Source: Candidatus Paracaedibacteraceae bacterium (GTDB taxonomy: Bacteria; Pseudomonadota; Alphaproteobacteria; Paracaedibacterales; Paracaedibacteraceae). Taken from it: a stretch of DNA of 64,000 nt. The position numbers and the translations under genes are program-made. Shown piece after piece: positions 51,256 through 61,089 of this stretch; positions within the stretch are counted from its first letter, which is position 1; the number at the start of each line of letters is the position of its first letter. Location: assembly GCA_019636055.1 (NCBI GenBank), contig JAHBYH010000004.1, positions 62,001-126,000 of the forward strand. Reading direction: 5' to 3'. The notes under the pieces were generated by a model. That model made no database searches and was not told the origin of the DNA. It worked only from the letters and a program-made list of their open reading frames with translations.

Positions 51256-53628
51256 ATGAAATTCACACTCTCCTGGTTGAAAGACCATTTAGATACATCA
51301 GCAACACTAACAGAGATCTGTGATGCTTTGGTCAATTTAGGGCTTGAAGTCGAAGGAATAGAAGATCCGGCGGCTAAGCTAAAAGGATTTGTCGTCGCTT
51401 ATGTTAAAGAACGGGATAAGCATCCGAATGCCGATCGATTGAGTTTATGCAAAATTGATGACGGCTCAGGAAACCTGTTGCAGGTTGTTTGCGGGGCACC
51501 GAATGTTCGTCAGGGATTAAAGATTGCCTTTGCCCGTGAGGGTACTGTTATTCCATCTACAGGACAAGCCTTGAAAAAAGGTGTAATACGCGACGTTGAA
51601 AGTTCGGGAATGATTTGTTCTGCGGGTGAATTGATGCTAGCTGGTGACAGCGAAGGGATTATGGAGCTCGATGAGAATCTGGCCCCGGGCCAAGATCTAG
51701 CTGAAGCTTTAGGATTGAATGATCCGGTTGTTGAACTGTCGATCACGCCAAACCGTTCAGATTGTTTTGGTGTTCGTGGCATTGCGCGAGATCTTGCTGC
51801 TGCGGGCTTAGGGACATTAAAGCCCCTTACCTATAAGAAAACAACGGGAACATTTGATAGCCCGGTTTCAGTGGTTATCGAAGATTCAGCATCTTGTCCT
51901 GATTTTCAAGGTTTCTATGTGCGTGGCATCAAGAATGCCCAAGCACCTGACTGGGTTCGTCGTCGCCTCGATGCGATTGGTCAACGTAGTATTAATGCGG
52001 CCGTTGATATGACGAACTATCTGACTTTTGATTTAGGGCGCCCGCTTCACGTATTTGATGCGTCAAAAATTGCATCAGAACTTGTTATAACTGCGGCTAA
52101 TGGTGGTGAGTCATTTTCTGCCCTGAATGATAAAGACTATACTTTATCGCAAGGTATGACGGTGATTGCATCTGGCAAGGACGTTGTTTCCCTGGGGGCA
52201 ATCATGGGGGGGCGTGAGTCCGGTGCTAGTGAATCAACAACTGATTTATTTATTGAAAGTGCATTGTGGAATCCAATTCGGGTTGCCACAACAGGACGTG
52301 AACTTCAGATTTTGTCTGATGCTCGTGCACGCTTTGAAAGAGGAGTAGATCCAGAGAGTCAAGGCTTTGGTCTTGATGCTGCGGTTGCCTTGATCTTGGA
52401 TTGGTGTGGTGGTGAGGTTAGTCATCGTGTGGTGGCAACTCACAAGAATGGGGCGCCTGCAGCCTTACCTCAACCAACGATTCAACTGACTCAAAGTCGC
52501 CTAAAATCATTGGCTGGATTTGATGTGCCGATGACTCAAGCTGCTGATATTTTAACATCTCTAGGCTTTTCTGTGTCCGTAAAAACAGATGCTTTGGAAG
52601 CAATAGCTCCCTCTTGGCGTCCTGATGTTGACGGTAGTGCTGATTTGATCGAAGAAATTCTCAGAATTATTGGTTATGACAATATTCCGGCCGTTCCATT
52701 ACCACAAGTTGCCTCAAAGCCAATGGTGCCGAGTAAGCGATATGTGGTGCAACGCGCATTGGCTGCACGGGGATTGAATGAATGCCAAACATGGGCGTTT
52801 GTCTCGGATGCTAAGGCTGATTTATTTGGCGGCCAAGCGAATCACTTGGTCTTGGAAAATCCCATTAGTGTTGAACTCAAAGTCATGCGCCCGAGTATCG
52901 TACCCAACTTAGTTGAAGCAGCGCTTCGCAATCATAACCGAGATTTAAAAAATAGTCGTTTATTTGAAGTTGCGAATCAATTTTCGGATAAAGGTCAGTT
53001 CTTGATGGCAACAGGTGTTCGTAGCCACAAAAACCATGACCGTCATTGGCAGGATAGCGTTCGTGATGTTGATGCGTTCGATGCAAAGGCCGATGCTTTT
53101 GCTGTGATGGCATCTCTTGGTTTATCTGAGTCTTCTGTGCAAATTGAGCAATCAGCCATATCTTATTATCATCCGGGGCGTAGTGGAACGATCCGTCAAG
53201 GGAATCGGATCTTGGGCTATTTCGGGGAGCTTCATCCTCGGGTCCTCAAAGATATGGATGTTGATTTCCCAGTGGTTGCCTTTGAAGTATTTTTAGATTT
53301 GCTGCCTGATGTGAAAATCAAAAAGACAATTGCGACTTTGTCGAATTTGCAGCCTGTCACTAAAGATTTTGCATTTGTGGTTGATCGGGATTTACCGGCT
53401 GAGAAAATTACAACGGCGATTAGTAAAGTTGACCGTAAGCTTATTTCATCAGTGACAGTTTTTGACGTGTATGCCGGCGATAAAATGGATGCAGCTAAGA
53501 AATCTGTGGCCGTGGAAGTACGGTTTGAGCCGACAAATGCAACGCTGACCGATGAAGAAATTCATGGTTTGATGAATAAGATTATTGAGCAAGTCCACAA
53601 GACAACCGGCGGTGAGCTTAGAGCCTAG
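51256..53628 (+). CDS. pheT: Phenylalanine--tRNA ligase beta subunit
   Basis: PheT binds tRNA and edits mischarged tyrosine. The 790-residue protein has the N-terminal tRNA-binding domain (about 40-150), the B3/B4 editing domain with FQGFYVRGI and a VDMTNYLTFDLGRPLHVFDA stretch, the B5 domain, and the ferredoxin-like anticodon-binding domain at the C-terminus (VTKDFAFVVDRDLPAEKI). It begins 2 bp after pheS. Confidence 0.97.
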   Translation: MKFTLSWLKDHLDTSATLTEICDALVNLGLEVEGIEDPAAKLKGFVVAYVKERDKHPNADRLSLCKIDDGSGNLLQVVCGAPNVRQGLKIAFAREGTVIPSTGQALKKGVIRDVESSGMICSAGELMLAGDSEGIMELDENLAPGQDLAEALGLNDPVVELSITPNRSDCFGVRGIARDLAAAGLGTLKPLTYKKTTGTFDSPVSVVIEDSASCPDFQGFYVRGIKNAQAPDWVRRRLDAIGQRSINAAVDMTNYLTFDLGRPLHVFDASKIASELVITAANGGESFSALNDKDYTLSQGMTVIASGKDVVSLGAIMGGRESGASESTTDLFIESALWNPIRVATTGRELQILSDARARFERGVDPESQGFGLDAAVALILDWCGGEVSHRVVATHKNGAPAALPQPTIQLTQSRLKSLAGFDVPMTQAADILTSLGFSVSVKTDALEAIAPSWRPDVDGSADLIEEILRIIGYDNIPAVPLPQVASKPMVPSKRYVVQRALAARGLNECQTWAFVSDAKADLFGGQANHLVLENPISVELKVMRPSIVPNLVEAALRNHNRDLKNSRLFEVANQFSDKGQFLMATGVRSHKNHDRHWQDSVRDVDAFDAKADAFAVMASLGLSESSVQIEQSAISYYHPGRSGTIRQGNRILGYFGELHPRVLKDMDVDFPVVAFEVFLDLLPDVKIKKTIATLSNLQPVTKDFAFVVDRDLPAEKITTAISKVDRKLISSVTVFDVYAGDKMDAAKKSVAVEVRFEPTNATLTDEEIHGLMNKIIEQVHKTTGGELRA

Positions 53629-54084
53629 ATTTAAAGATTAAAGAACTTGAAAGGTAATGACTTATTTATATATAACGTGAGTTCGATATAAGAAGGTCTA
53701 TCAAGCAATAGAATGCGTCATTCCCGGCTAGAAATTCTCGGTTTTCAAAGAAAACCGTTAAGAATTTCTTAATCGGGAATCAGGCAACCATAAAGAAACA
53801 TAGATCTCCAATCAATCAAAGCTAAGGTTTTCTAGCGAAACCCTAGCTTTGTTAGCCGGAGATGGTGTGTGTTCTGATGGTTCTTATGGCGAATTGACGT
53901 TAAAATAGCATGCTATGGTGCCATTTTTGAACTAGCGCGGAATAATGAAGTTTAAATTCTTTAGGTGCTTGTTTCACTCGTTTATTTTTAAGGTGTAAGT
54001 TGGTATAGGGTCAACTCTCTGATTGACCCTATAACGCCTTCGCGATACTCTATAAGAATAAGAATTTACAAGGGTTTCGCAAAC
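53629..54084. other. Gap between pheT and tkt, mostly repeat
   Basis: About half of this 456-bp gap is the A2 repeat. The remaining 180 bp hold no ORF. GGGTCAACTCTCTGATTGACCC, a short palindrome near 54008-54029, lies about 55 bases before the tkt start and might belong to its leader. Confidence 0.5.
53672..53902. repeat. MITE-like repeat, copy A2
   Basis: The left end ATAACGTGAGTTCGATATAAGAA is, apart from one base, the reverse complement of the right end of copy A1. Its own right end (TTCTTATGGCGAATTGACGTTA) is a weaker match. Inside are two hairpins: CATTCCCGG-AGAAATTCTCGGTTTTC against GAAAACCG-AGAATTTCTT-CGGGAAT (53729-53780), and AAAGCTAAGGTTTTC against GAAA-CCTAGCTTT, shared with A1. 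At 231 bp it is about 100 bp longer than A1, the difference being the first hairpin. Confidence 0.6.
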
Positions 54085-56076
54085 GTGCTAACAGCAGAAA
54101 AACGACAACAAAATCTCAATTATTCAACTCTGGCAAATGCTATCCGATTTCTATCAGCTGATGCTGTTGAAAAAGCCAAATCCGGCCATCCCGGAATGCC
54201 TTTAGGAATGGCAGATGTTGCTACCGTTCTGTTCCACGATTTTTTAAAGTTTAGTCCAGAAAATCCGGATTGGCTGAATCGGGATCGCTTTATTTTAAGT
54301 GCGGGGCATGGCTCAATGTTGTTATATTCCCTGCTATATTTGACGGGCTATAAAGATATTACGCTGGATGAGATTAAGAACTTTCGCCAGTTGAATGCCA
54401 AGACAGCCGGACATCCTGAATATGGTTATGCTGCGGGTATTGAAATAACAACAGGACCATTAGGGCAGGGGATCAGCAGTGCGGTCGGTTTTGCCTTGGC
54501 GGAACGGATTATGAATGCCGAATTCCCAGATTTATTTGATCATAAAACTTATGTGCTGGCTAGTGACGGCGATTTGATGGAAGGAATTGCTCAGGAAGCC
54601 ATTTCTTTAGCGGGACACTGGCGTCTAAAAAACCTAGTCGTTTTGTATGATGACAACAGCATATCAATTGATGGAGATACAGACCTAGCTTTCTCTGACG
54701 ATACACAACGTCGCTTTGAATCTTGTCATTGGGAGGTTCTTACGGTCAACGGTCATGACTTTGCTGAAATACATGCAGCCCTTTCCCGTGCTCAACAGGC
54801 GAATCGTCCTGTTCTTGTTCGATGCAAAACGCGTATTGCTGAAGGGACGCCGACTAAGGTTGGTACATCGTCGAGCCATGGCTCACCGTTGGGAAGTAAT
54901 GAAATCCAAGGGATGCGTGAAGCCTTGGGGTGGAGCTATGAACCATTTGAAATTCCGTATGAGATTTTAGAAAGATGGCGTGCTGCTGGGCAACGAGGGG
55001 ACAGTATTGCTACAGCGTGGATCAAACGATATAATGCCCACGCCGACTCAAAAGAAATTAATCGTCGCATGTCTAAGACATTATCTCCAAGTGTGAATGA
55101 GGCTCTAAAATCCGTGATTTTGAGCTATATTGATATGCCAGTTTCCAAGGCGACACGTCAGTTATCTCAGGATGTATTAGAGCGCATTGCTCCCTTGATG
55201 CCGGAACTGATTGGCGGATCTGCTGATCTGACGGGGTCGAATAATACAAAGGCAAAGCCGCAACGGATTATCGATCGTGAAAACTATGCCGGGAATTATA
55301 TCCACTACGGTGTTCGTGAACATGGGATGGCAGCGATTATGAACGGATTATCCCTTTACGGTGGTTTTCGACCTTATGGTGGAACTTTCTTGATCTTTAG
55401 TGATTATTTACGCCCATCCTTGCGTTTATCAGCATTGATGCACCAACCTGTTGTTTATGTCTTGACTCATGATTCCATTGGGTTAGGTGAAGATGGTCCG
55501 ACCCATCAACCAATTGAACATTTAGCCTCCCTTAGGGCAATGCCAAATCTAAACGTGTTTCGACCGGCTGATGGTATTGAGACCGCTGAGTGCTGGCAGA
55601 TTGCTTTGCAATCGAAGGATCGCCCAAGTGTTTTGGCTTTGACCCGACAAAATGTACGTCAAGTTCGCTTGACGGATGTTCAGGAAAATCGATCCGCAAA
55701 AGGTGGGTATATTGTTTGGGGAGATGCAACTCAACGTGATGTAACCCTTATTGCGACGGGATCAGAAGTCGGGCTCGCGGTTGATGTGGCGGAAGCTTTA
55801 GCAGTGCAAAACATCCAAGCTACGGTTGTCTCTATGCCATGTACGCGATTATTTGATGAACAAAGTGGTGACTATCGTCAACAGGTTTTGGGTAAGGCTC
55901 CTCGTTTTGTTATTGAAGCTGCCAGTTCCTATAGCTGGTATAAATACGTTGGTGATAAGGGGCATATTTTTGGCATTGATACATTTGGCGCATCAGCTCC
56001 GGCGCCTCAACTGTATGATAAATTCGGGCTAACGGTAGGCAAAATTGTACCTGAAATTCTAAAAAGGATTAAGTAA
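54085..56076 (+). CDS. tkt: Transketolase
   Basis: Transketolase moves two-carbon units between sugar phosphates in the pentose phosphate pathway. The 663-residue protein has KSGHPGMPLGMADV, GHGSMLLYSLLYL, the thiamine-diphosphate motif SDGDLMEGIAQEA, and in the second domain GVREHGMAAIMNG and HDSIGLGEDGPTHQPIEH. The start is GTG at 54085 after AAGGG. It is followed 62 bp later by gap, so the two probably share a transcript. Confidence 0.96.
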   Translation: MLTAEKRQQNLNYSTLANAIRFLSADAVEKAKSGHPGMPLGMADVATVLFHDFLKFSPENPDWLNRDRFILSAGHGSMLLYSLLYLTGYKDITLDEIKNFRQLNAKTAGHPEYGYAAGIEITTGPLGQGISSAVGFALAERIMNAEFPDLFDHKTYVLASDGDLMEGIAQEAISLAGHWRLKNLVVLYDDNSISIDGDTDLAFSDDTQRRFESCHWEVLTVNGHDFAEIHAALSRAQQANRPVLVRCKTRIAEGTPTKVGTSSSHGSPLGSNEIQGMREALGWSYEPFEIPYEILERWRAAGQRGDSIATAWIKRYNAHADSKEINRRMSKTLSPSVNEALKSVILSYIDMPVSKATRQLSQDVLERIAPLMPELIGGSADLTGSNNTKAKPQRIIDRENYAGNYIHYGVREHGMAAIMNGLSLYGGFRPYGGTFLIFSDYLRPSLRLSALMHQPVVYVLTHDSIGLGEDGPTHQPIEHLASLRAMPNLNVFRPADGIETAECWQIALQSKDRPSVLALTRQNVRQVRLTDVQENRSAKGGYIVWGDATQRDVTLIATGSEVGLAVDVAEALAVQNIQATVVSMPCTRLFDEQSGDYRQQVLGKAPRFVIEAASSYSWYKYVGDKGHIFGIDTFGASAPAPQLYDKFGLTVGKIVPEILKRIK

Positions 56077-56138
56077 GGCAAGCCTAATTTTATTTTGTGC
56101 TTGGAAATGTTGGATTAGTTTTATAATCAGAGGTAAAA

Positions 56139-57140
56139 ATGACAAAACGTGTTGCAATAAATGGATTTGGTCGTATTGGCCGTATGGTATTACGAGCTTT
56201 GGTTGAAAATCCGCGTTCAGAATTTCAAGTCGTTGCCATTAACGATTTAGGGTCGATTGATGCCAATGCGCATTTGTTTAAATATGATTCAATTCATGGC
56301 CGATTTGACGGTGCAGTCACAACAACGGTTGATACCATAGATGTTGGCCTCGGTGCTATGAAAGTCATTGCTGAGGCGGATCCTGAGAAACTACCGTGGA
56401 AAGAAATGGATATTGATATCGTTTTAGAATGCAGCGGTCGTTTCACGGATCGTGATAAGGCTGCAAAACATTTGACAGCCGGGGCTAAGAAAATTATTGT
56501 ATCGGCCCCATCTAAGGGGGCGGATGCCACTATCGTTATCGGTGTGAACCATGATGTTTTGCAAGCATCTCATGATGTTATTTCTTGTGGTTCCTGTACG
56601 ACAAACTGTTTAGCCCCTGTTGCTAAGGCTTTAAACGATACGGTTGGAATTGATGTTGGGTATATGACAACCATTCATGCCTATACAGGGGATCAACGTC
56701 TTGTCGATACATTGCATAGCGATATGCACCGAGCAAGAGCAGCTGCCATGTCTATGATTCCGTCGACCACGGGGGCAGCAAAAGCACTGGGGTTAGTATT
56801 GCCGGAACTGCAAGGTAAACTGGACGGCTGTGCTGTACGCGTTCCAACTGCTAATGTTTCTATGATTGATTTGACATTTGTTCCAAAGAAGGCAACCTCA
56901 GTTGCTGAGATTAATGACATCATGGCAAAAACGGCGACGGGTTCACATGTTTTGTCTTATAATGTGGAACCGTTGGTTTCTATTGATTACAACCATGTTG
57001 CTTATAGCTCTAACTTTGATGCAACTCAAACTCAGGTTGTGGGGGATAAGTTCTGTCGTGTTGTTTCTTGGTACGATAATGAATGGGGCTTTTCTAATCG
57101 CATGGGGGATTTGGCTCAACTCGTTGCTAAGATGATATAA
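56139..57140 (+). CDS. gap: Glyceraldehyde-3-phosphate dehydrogenase
   Basis: GAPDH oxidises glyceraldehyde-3-phosphate with NAD. The 333-residue protein has the NAD loop INGFGRIGRM, AINDL with the aspartate that selects NAD, the active site SCGSCTTNCLAP with the catalytic cysteine, and the C-terminal WYDNEWGFSNRM. The ATG follows AGAGG. pgk is not adjacent. A HAD phosphatase gene starts 12 bp after the stop, in the same operon. Confidence 0.97.
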   Translation: MTKRVAINGFGRIGRMVLRALVENPRSEFQVVAINDLGSIDANAHLFKYDSIHGRFDGAVTTTVDTIDVGLGAMKVIAEADPEKLPWKEMDIDIVLECSGRFTDRDKAAKHLTAGAKKIIVSAPSKGADATIVIGVNHDVLQASHDVISCGSCTTNCLAPVAKALNDTVGIDVGYMTTIHAYTGDQRLVDTLHSDMHRARAAAMSMIPSTTGAAKALGLVLPELQGKLDGCAVRVPTANVSMIDLTFVPKKATSVAEINDIMAKTATGSHVLSYNVEPLVSIDYNHVAYSSNFDATQTQVVGDKFCRVVSWYDNEWGFSNRMGDLAQLVAKMI

Positions 57141-57152
57141 TAGAGAGATGGT

Positions 57153-57818
57153 ATGCCTTATACAGAACTGACTTTACCTAAAGCGATTCTTTTTGATTGG
57201 GATAATACCTTGGTTGATACAATGCCATTGATTATCTCATCCATTAATCACGCCTTAGTCCATTTTAATATGGATCCTTGGACACCCGAGGATGTAAAAA
57301 AGAAAACCCAGTTATCAGCTCGGGATTCTTTGCCTTTGATGTTTGGAGAGCGTTGGAAAGAAGCTTTGGGAATTTACCGTGATTTTTATCATCAGAATCA
57401 TATTAATCAGTTAAAGCCATTTGATGATGCCTTGTCCTTGTTAGATTGTCTTGCTGAATGTGGTGTACAGATCGCGCTTGTTAGTAATAAAGTCGGGGAA
57501 ACACTTCGGAATGAAGTTCTTCACTTAGGTTGGGAAGGCCGGTTTGGTGCGATGATTGGGTCCGGGGATGCTGATCGGGACAAGCCCCATGCTGACCCGG
57601 CTTTGTTGGCCTTGTCCCAATTAGGGGTTCAGCCTAGTTCTGATGTGTGGTTTGTCGGCGATGCAACTGTTGATTGGGAGTGTGCAAAGAATTCAGGATG
57701 TTTGCCTGTACCCATTGGTTTTGCTCATGCCGAGGCATATCATTATCCTTATGCTGTTGAAAATTGTGGGGATCTGAAAAAAAATATTAAAAAAGTTCGA
57801 AATGCCCCTTGGCAATAG
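57153..57818 (+). CDS. HAD-superfamily phosphatase (phosphoglycolate phosphatase-like)
   Basis: The 221-residue protein has the four HAD motifs: nucleophile FDWDNTLVDT (motif I), VSNKVG (motif II), the lysine in DRDKPHADP (motif III) and FVGDATVDWECA (motif IV). A helical cap lies between motifs I and II, as in Gph-type enzymes. The metabolite it removes phosphate from is not known. Its position between gap and hfq recurs in other alphaproteobacteria, from memory of such genomes. Confidence 0.85.
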   Translation: MPYTELTLPKAILFDWDNTLVDTMPLIISSINHALVHFNMDPWTPEDVKKKTQLSARDSLPLMFGERWKEALGIYRDFYHQNHINQLKPFDDALSLLDCLAECGVQIALVSNKVGETLRNEVLHLGWEGRFGAMIGSGDADRDKPHADPALLALSQLGVQPSSDVWFVGDATVDWECAKNSGCLPVPIGFAHAEAYHYPYAVENCGDLKKNIKKVRNAPWQ

Positions 57819-57877
57819 AAAAAAATCATCGTATTCTTTAAGGTGAATAAAATTTAAATAAATTACGGAGATCTAAA

Positions 57878-58141
57878 GTGGCGACAGACAAGCCCGTTAA
57901 TGTTCAAGATGTTTTTTTGAACCATGTTCGCAAGAATAAAACACCTTTGACAGTTTTTCTAATCAATGGTGTTAAGTTACAAGGTGTTGTAACTTGGTTT
58001 GATAGCTTTTCCATGTTGTTGCGTCGCGATGGTCATTCTCAGCTTGTATACAAGCACGCAATATCTACAGTTATGCCCCAAGGGCCGATTCAATTATTTG
58101 AAGGCACCGGCAGCCACTCCTCCGAAGAAATTGTTGACTAG
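57878..58141 (+). CDS. hfq: RNA chaperone Hfq
   Basis: Hfq forms a hexamer that pairs small RNAs with mRNAs. The 87-residue protein has the Sm1 region [20 protein letters not shown] and the Sm2 YKHAISTV of the RNA-binding pocket, with the usual short tail. The start is GTG at 57878 behind ACGGAG. The terminator stem begins inside the stop codon. hflX, the usual next gene, is not here. Confidence 0.96.
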   Translation: MATDKPVNVQDVFLNHVRKNKTPLTVFLINGVKLQGVVTWFDSFSMLLRRDGHSQLVYKHAISTVMPQGPIQLFEGTGSHSSEEIVD

Positions 58142-58162
58142 TTTTTACTAGTCTTTTTTTTT
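58136..58162 (+). terminator. Rho-independent terminator of hfq
   Basis: GACTAG (58136-58141, including the TAG stop) pairs with CTAGTC (58148-58153) and is followed by nine T residues. Confidence 0.8.
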
Positions 58163-58192
58163 GAGGATAGGTCTGTAGTTTTCCCGGTTGAC

Positions 58193-58261
58193 TTTCCGAC
58201 AGTGTCAGATTGCTCATGTTCTACTGACTATAACATTTTGCTTTGTGTGCTTTGTCGGAAA
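58193..58261. repeat. Inverted repeat after hfq
   Basis: TTTCCGACA (58193-58201) and TGTCGGAAA (58253-58261) are perfect 9-bp complements separated by 51 bases. Two smaller stems follow: GAGGGA/TCCCTC at 58318-58350 and AATATAGG/CCTATATT at 58355-58380. The last of these may act as a terminator for the convergent gene. Confidence 0.45.
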
Positions 58262-58412
58262 CTCAATTTATCGGGGATTAGGAATGACAGCTAGATAGAA
58301 TGCCTATATCTAAAAAAGAGGGATCTTTAACTGCTAGTGGGGACTCCCTCATAAAATATAGGGATTGAACATCCTATATTATTGGTAATTTACCCATACG
58401 CTATCAACTTGA

Positions 58413-59381
58413 CTAACTATAGAGCTCAGACAAGATGTGTTTTAATAATTCTAAAATATCTCTATATATCTTTGGGCGCTGATCAAGCGGGTGGCGAGGA
58501 ATTGCATCAAGTAGGGCAGCAATATTGTATTGGTGGATCCGTAAATCTAGATCATTCGGGATTTCAATGCCACCGTCGGTTAGGCCTGTTAAAAAGCCCG
58601 TTTTAAATGTTCCTGACATTTTGTGGCCATATCGTAACATTGTGGCTACATCATCTGTCCATGATCCTGCATACGCGAACTCCCAGTCGAGAACTGCACT
58701 GATTTTCCATTTATCGCCATATTGCTTTACTAGAATATTCGCAGGGTCAAAATCAGCATGAACTAAATTTTTTTTAATTATTGCATGATCTGGTAATAAT
58801 TGGATACAGCGGTTTAACGATGACCTCATTTCCATACTTAAATATTTTGCAACCTGAGGATGATTCAGCATTTCTAATGAAAATTGTTTGATACTTTCAT
58901 CAGGGATGCCTTGGGCATGGTTCAACTCTGTAAAGAAGATATCCGGTTCGGTTGGGGTTAACGTTGCTATCTTAGATAAGATTATCCCAACATCGTACAT
59001 GATTTCGTAAAGATTATAAGATTCGTTCCTTAGGAGCAGATCTCTGAGGGGAATTCCTGGCATAAATTGTGTAATTGCAAAGCAATATCCCTCGATCTTA
59101 TTAATATGGTACGTTTGGGGTAACGGGATTATGTTTTTAAGGGCAGACCCTAGTTTTTCTTCAATGAGTGCAGCATTTGCATCGCGTAGATAGATTCTGA
59201 GTAATACAGGATCTGCCTCATGGGCAAAAGTAACTTTATAATTAAGATTGGCACAACCGCCAGCGATTAATTCATGAGACAATAGCTTTTTATGAGGATA
59301 GCTAGCTTGTATCATTTTTTCAATGACACTCTCAGCAATTTTATGATGACTACTAGTTTTTTCCCAGTCTGTTTTAAACAT
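58413..59381 (-). CDS. APH/choline-kinase-like phosphotransferase
   Basis: The 322-residue cytosolic protein has the kinase-like fold of aminoglycoside and choline kinases: an N-lobe GGCANLNYKV, the catalytic loop LVHADFDPANILV (catalytic aspartate) and the metal-binding AVLDWEFAYAG. Similar proteins phosphorylate choline, thiamine, sugars or antibiotics; sequence alone does not choose. A choline kinase role would link with the LicD protein in this window, but the two genes are 32 kb apart. It follows znuA by 9 bp on the same strand, so a transcript may run ppa-znuA-this gene. Confidence 0.75.
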   Translation of the reverse strand: MFKTDWEKTSSHHKIAESVIEKMIQASYPHKKLLSHELIAGGCANLNYKVTFAHEADPVLLRIYLRDANAALIEEKLGSALKNIIPLPQTYHINKIEGYCFAITQFMPGIPLRDLLLRNESYNLYEIMYDVGIILSKIATLTPTEPDIFFTELNHAQGIPDESIKQFSLEMLNHPQVAKYLSMEMRSSLNRCIQLLPDHAIIKKNLVHADFDPANILVKQYGDKWKISAVLDWEFAYAGSWTDDVATMLRYGHKMSGTFKTGFLTGLTDGGIEIPNDLDLRIHQYNIAALLDAIPRHPLDQRPKIYRDILELLKHILSELYS

Positions 59382-59390
59382 GATGATTTT

Positions 59391-60353
59391 CTAGTTTTCC
59401 AGTGCCTTTTTCATATCATTCATCAGGCGGCGCATCATCTCAAAGTATAAATCTTGTCCTGGGGTGAGGCCAACGCCTAGCGCATCAATTTGGGCATAGG
59501 TAACCCCCGATTCCTTGCTGATTTTTGTTAGTATTTTGGTTTCAAATTGGGGTTCTGAGAATATGGCAACAGCACCCGTATTTGCAAATTCATTGACACG
59601 TTTAATGTCTTGAGCCGTTGGTTCTCGGTCGGCGTGGATGCGAATAGCTCCGACGCATTTCGTGCCATAGCTGGTATCAAAATATTGCGTAAAATCATGG
59701 TAGGTTAGATATTGTTTTCCTTTTACTGATTTCATTTCAGTGAAAATGTCAGCATTTAGCTGATTCAATTTTGCTATAACCTTTTTAGAATTTGCCAAAT
59801 AATCCGCCGCGTGCCGCTGATCAAGTTCCGACAGAATCTGGGTAATTTTCGTGACAAGAGCTTTAGCATTTGGTACAGCAAGCCATAAATGGCCATCTTT
59901 TCCTGATATTTCATGATGATGATCCTTGTGATGATCGCAATCACAACCGATTGGTAAGTCAATAGGGCAACACGTTTCTGGCTGATCCTTAAATGTCCTT
60001 AAGGGCAAAAGGTTCACACCGTCTGTTTGTGTCATTGCTATTTTATATTTTGCTTTTGTTGCGTCAATCGACCCTTTGAATGTCGTCTCGTACTCTGGGC
60101 CAACCCAAACAATCACATTGGCATTATTCAGCTTTGTGGCTTCTGAGGGCTTTAGGCTGTACCCATGGGCGGATTGCTTAGCTTCAATCAAAAGCTCTGG
60201 TTCTGCAATTCCTTCCATGACGCCAGCAACAAGCGAATGTATCGGGGCGATTGTCACAACGACTTTAGGTTGGGTTTCATGATGCGCTTTATGATTAACC
60301 CCCTTAGCAAAAGCAAGTGAGATTATGCAGGATAGAATTAAAATAAAGCGCAT
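59391..60353 (-). CDS. znuA: Zinc ABC transporter substrate-binding protein
   Basis: The 320-residue protein has a signal peptide (MRFILILSCIISLAFA), VVTIAPIHSLVAGVM at the start of the first lobe, and the three metal-site histidines including SAHGYSLKPS and YHDFTQYF. A histidine- and cysteine-rich flexible loop (CDCDHHKDHHHE, about 138-149) is typical of ZnuA. It delivers zinc to ZnuBC in the inner membrane. The permease and ATPase genes are not adjacent, so it is an orphan component here. Confidence 0.9.
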   Translation of the reverse strand: MRFILILSCIISLAFAKGVNHKAHHETQPKVVVTIAPIHSLVAGVMEGIAEPELLIEAKQSAHGYSLKPSEATKLNNANVIVWVGPEYETTFKGSIDATKAKYKIAMTQTDGVNLLPLRTFKDQPETCCPIDLPIGCDCDHHKDHHHEISGKDGHLWLAVPNAKALVTKITQILSELDQRHAADYLANSKKVIAKLNQLNADIFTEMKSVKGKQYLTYHDFTQYFDTSYGTKCVGAIRIHADREPTAQDIKRVNEFANTGAVAIFSEPQFETKILTKISKESGVTYAQIDALGVGLTPGQDLYFEMMRRLMNDMKKALEN

Positions 60354-60363
60354 GGTTTCCTCA

Positions 60364-60897
60364 TTATTTCTTCGTTTGTGCTAGGTTGATTGCGTCTATA
60401 ATAACTTTTTCAGCGCGGTCTTTGCCTTCCCAGCCAACAACCTTTGCCCACTTGTTTTTCTCAAGATCTTTATAATGCGCAAAGAAATGGGCGATTTGTT
60501 CCAGCTTGAGTTCAGGGATATCTGTATGGCTTTCGATATGTGCAGTCATAGGACTGATTTTTTTTGTTGGGACAGCAAGTAATTTTTCATCTTGTCCGGC
60601 TTCGTCTTCCATAATTAAGACGCCAATTGGGCGCGCAGCAATAACACAACCTGGTATCAGTTTTTCTTCGCAGTACACAAGAACGTCAACTGGGTCTCCA
60701 TCATCTGACAGTGTGTTTGGGATAAAACCATAGTTGCATGGATAGTGCATGGCTGTGTGCAGCATGCGATCAACGAAGATAGCCCCTGATTCTTTGTCCA
60801 TTTCATATTTTACAGGGTCAACACCTGCCGGGACCTCAATGATAACGTTAACTTCATGCGGTGGGTTTTTACCAACTGGGATTAGGTCTACTTTCAT
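60364..60897 (-). CDS. ppa: Inorganic pyrophosphatase
   Basis: This enzyme hydrolyses pyrophosphate released by biosynthesis. The 177-residue, family I protein has NVIIEVPAG, YPCNYGFIPNTLSDDGDPVDVLVYCEE with the metal-binding aspartates, and the late KNKWAKVVGWEGKDRAE. Length and motif order are standard. It lies 10 bp upstream of znuA, which it may be transcribed with. Confidence 0.97.
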   Translation of the reverse strand: MKVDLIPVGKNPPHEVNVIIEVPAGVDPVKYEMDKESGAIFVDRMLHTAMHYPCNYGFIPNTLSDDGDPVDVLVYCEEKLIPGCVIAARPIGVLIMEDEAGQDEKLLAVPTKKISPMTAHIESHTDIPELKLEQIAHFFAHYKDLEKNKWAKVVGWEGKDRAEKVIIDAINLAQTKK

Positions 60898-61089
60898 TTA
60901 TTTCCTGTCGTTCTCGAGTTTATTTTTTTTGATTATAGCATATTTAGTGTGGAGCACGAGCTTCTTTTTATTGACAAATTTAGTTAAATTTTACAATCAT
61001 AATTTATGACTGAGTAATTAACTTAAACTTAAAGTAGTTTGGAAGATAATAATATTACTTTATGGTTTTGAGTGTTCATAGGGGGAAGT

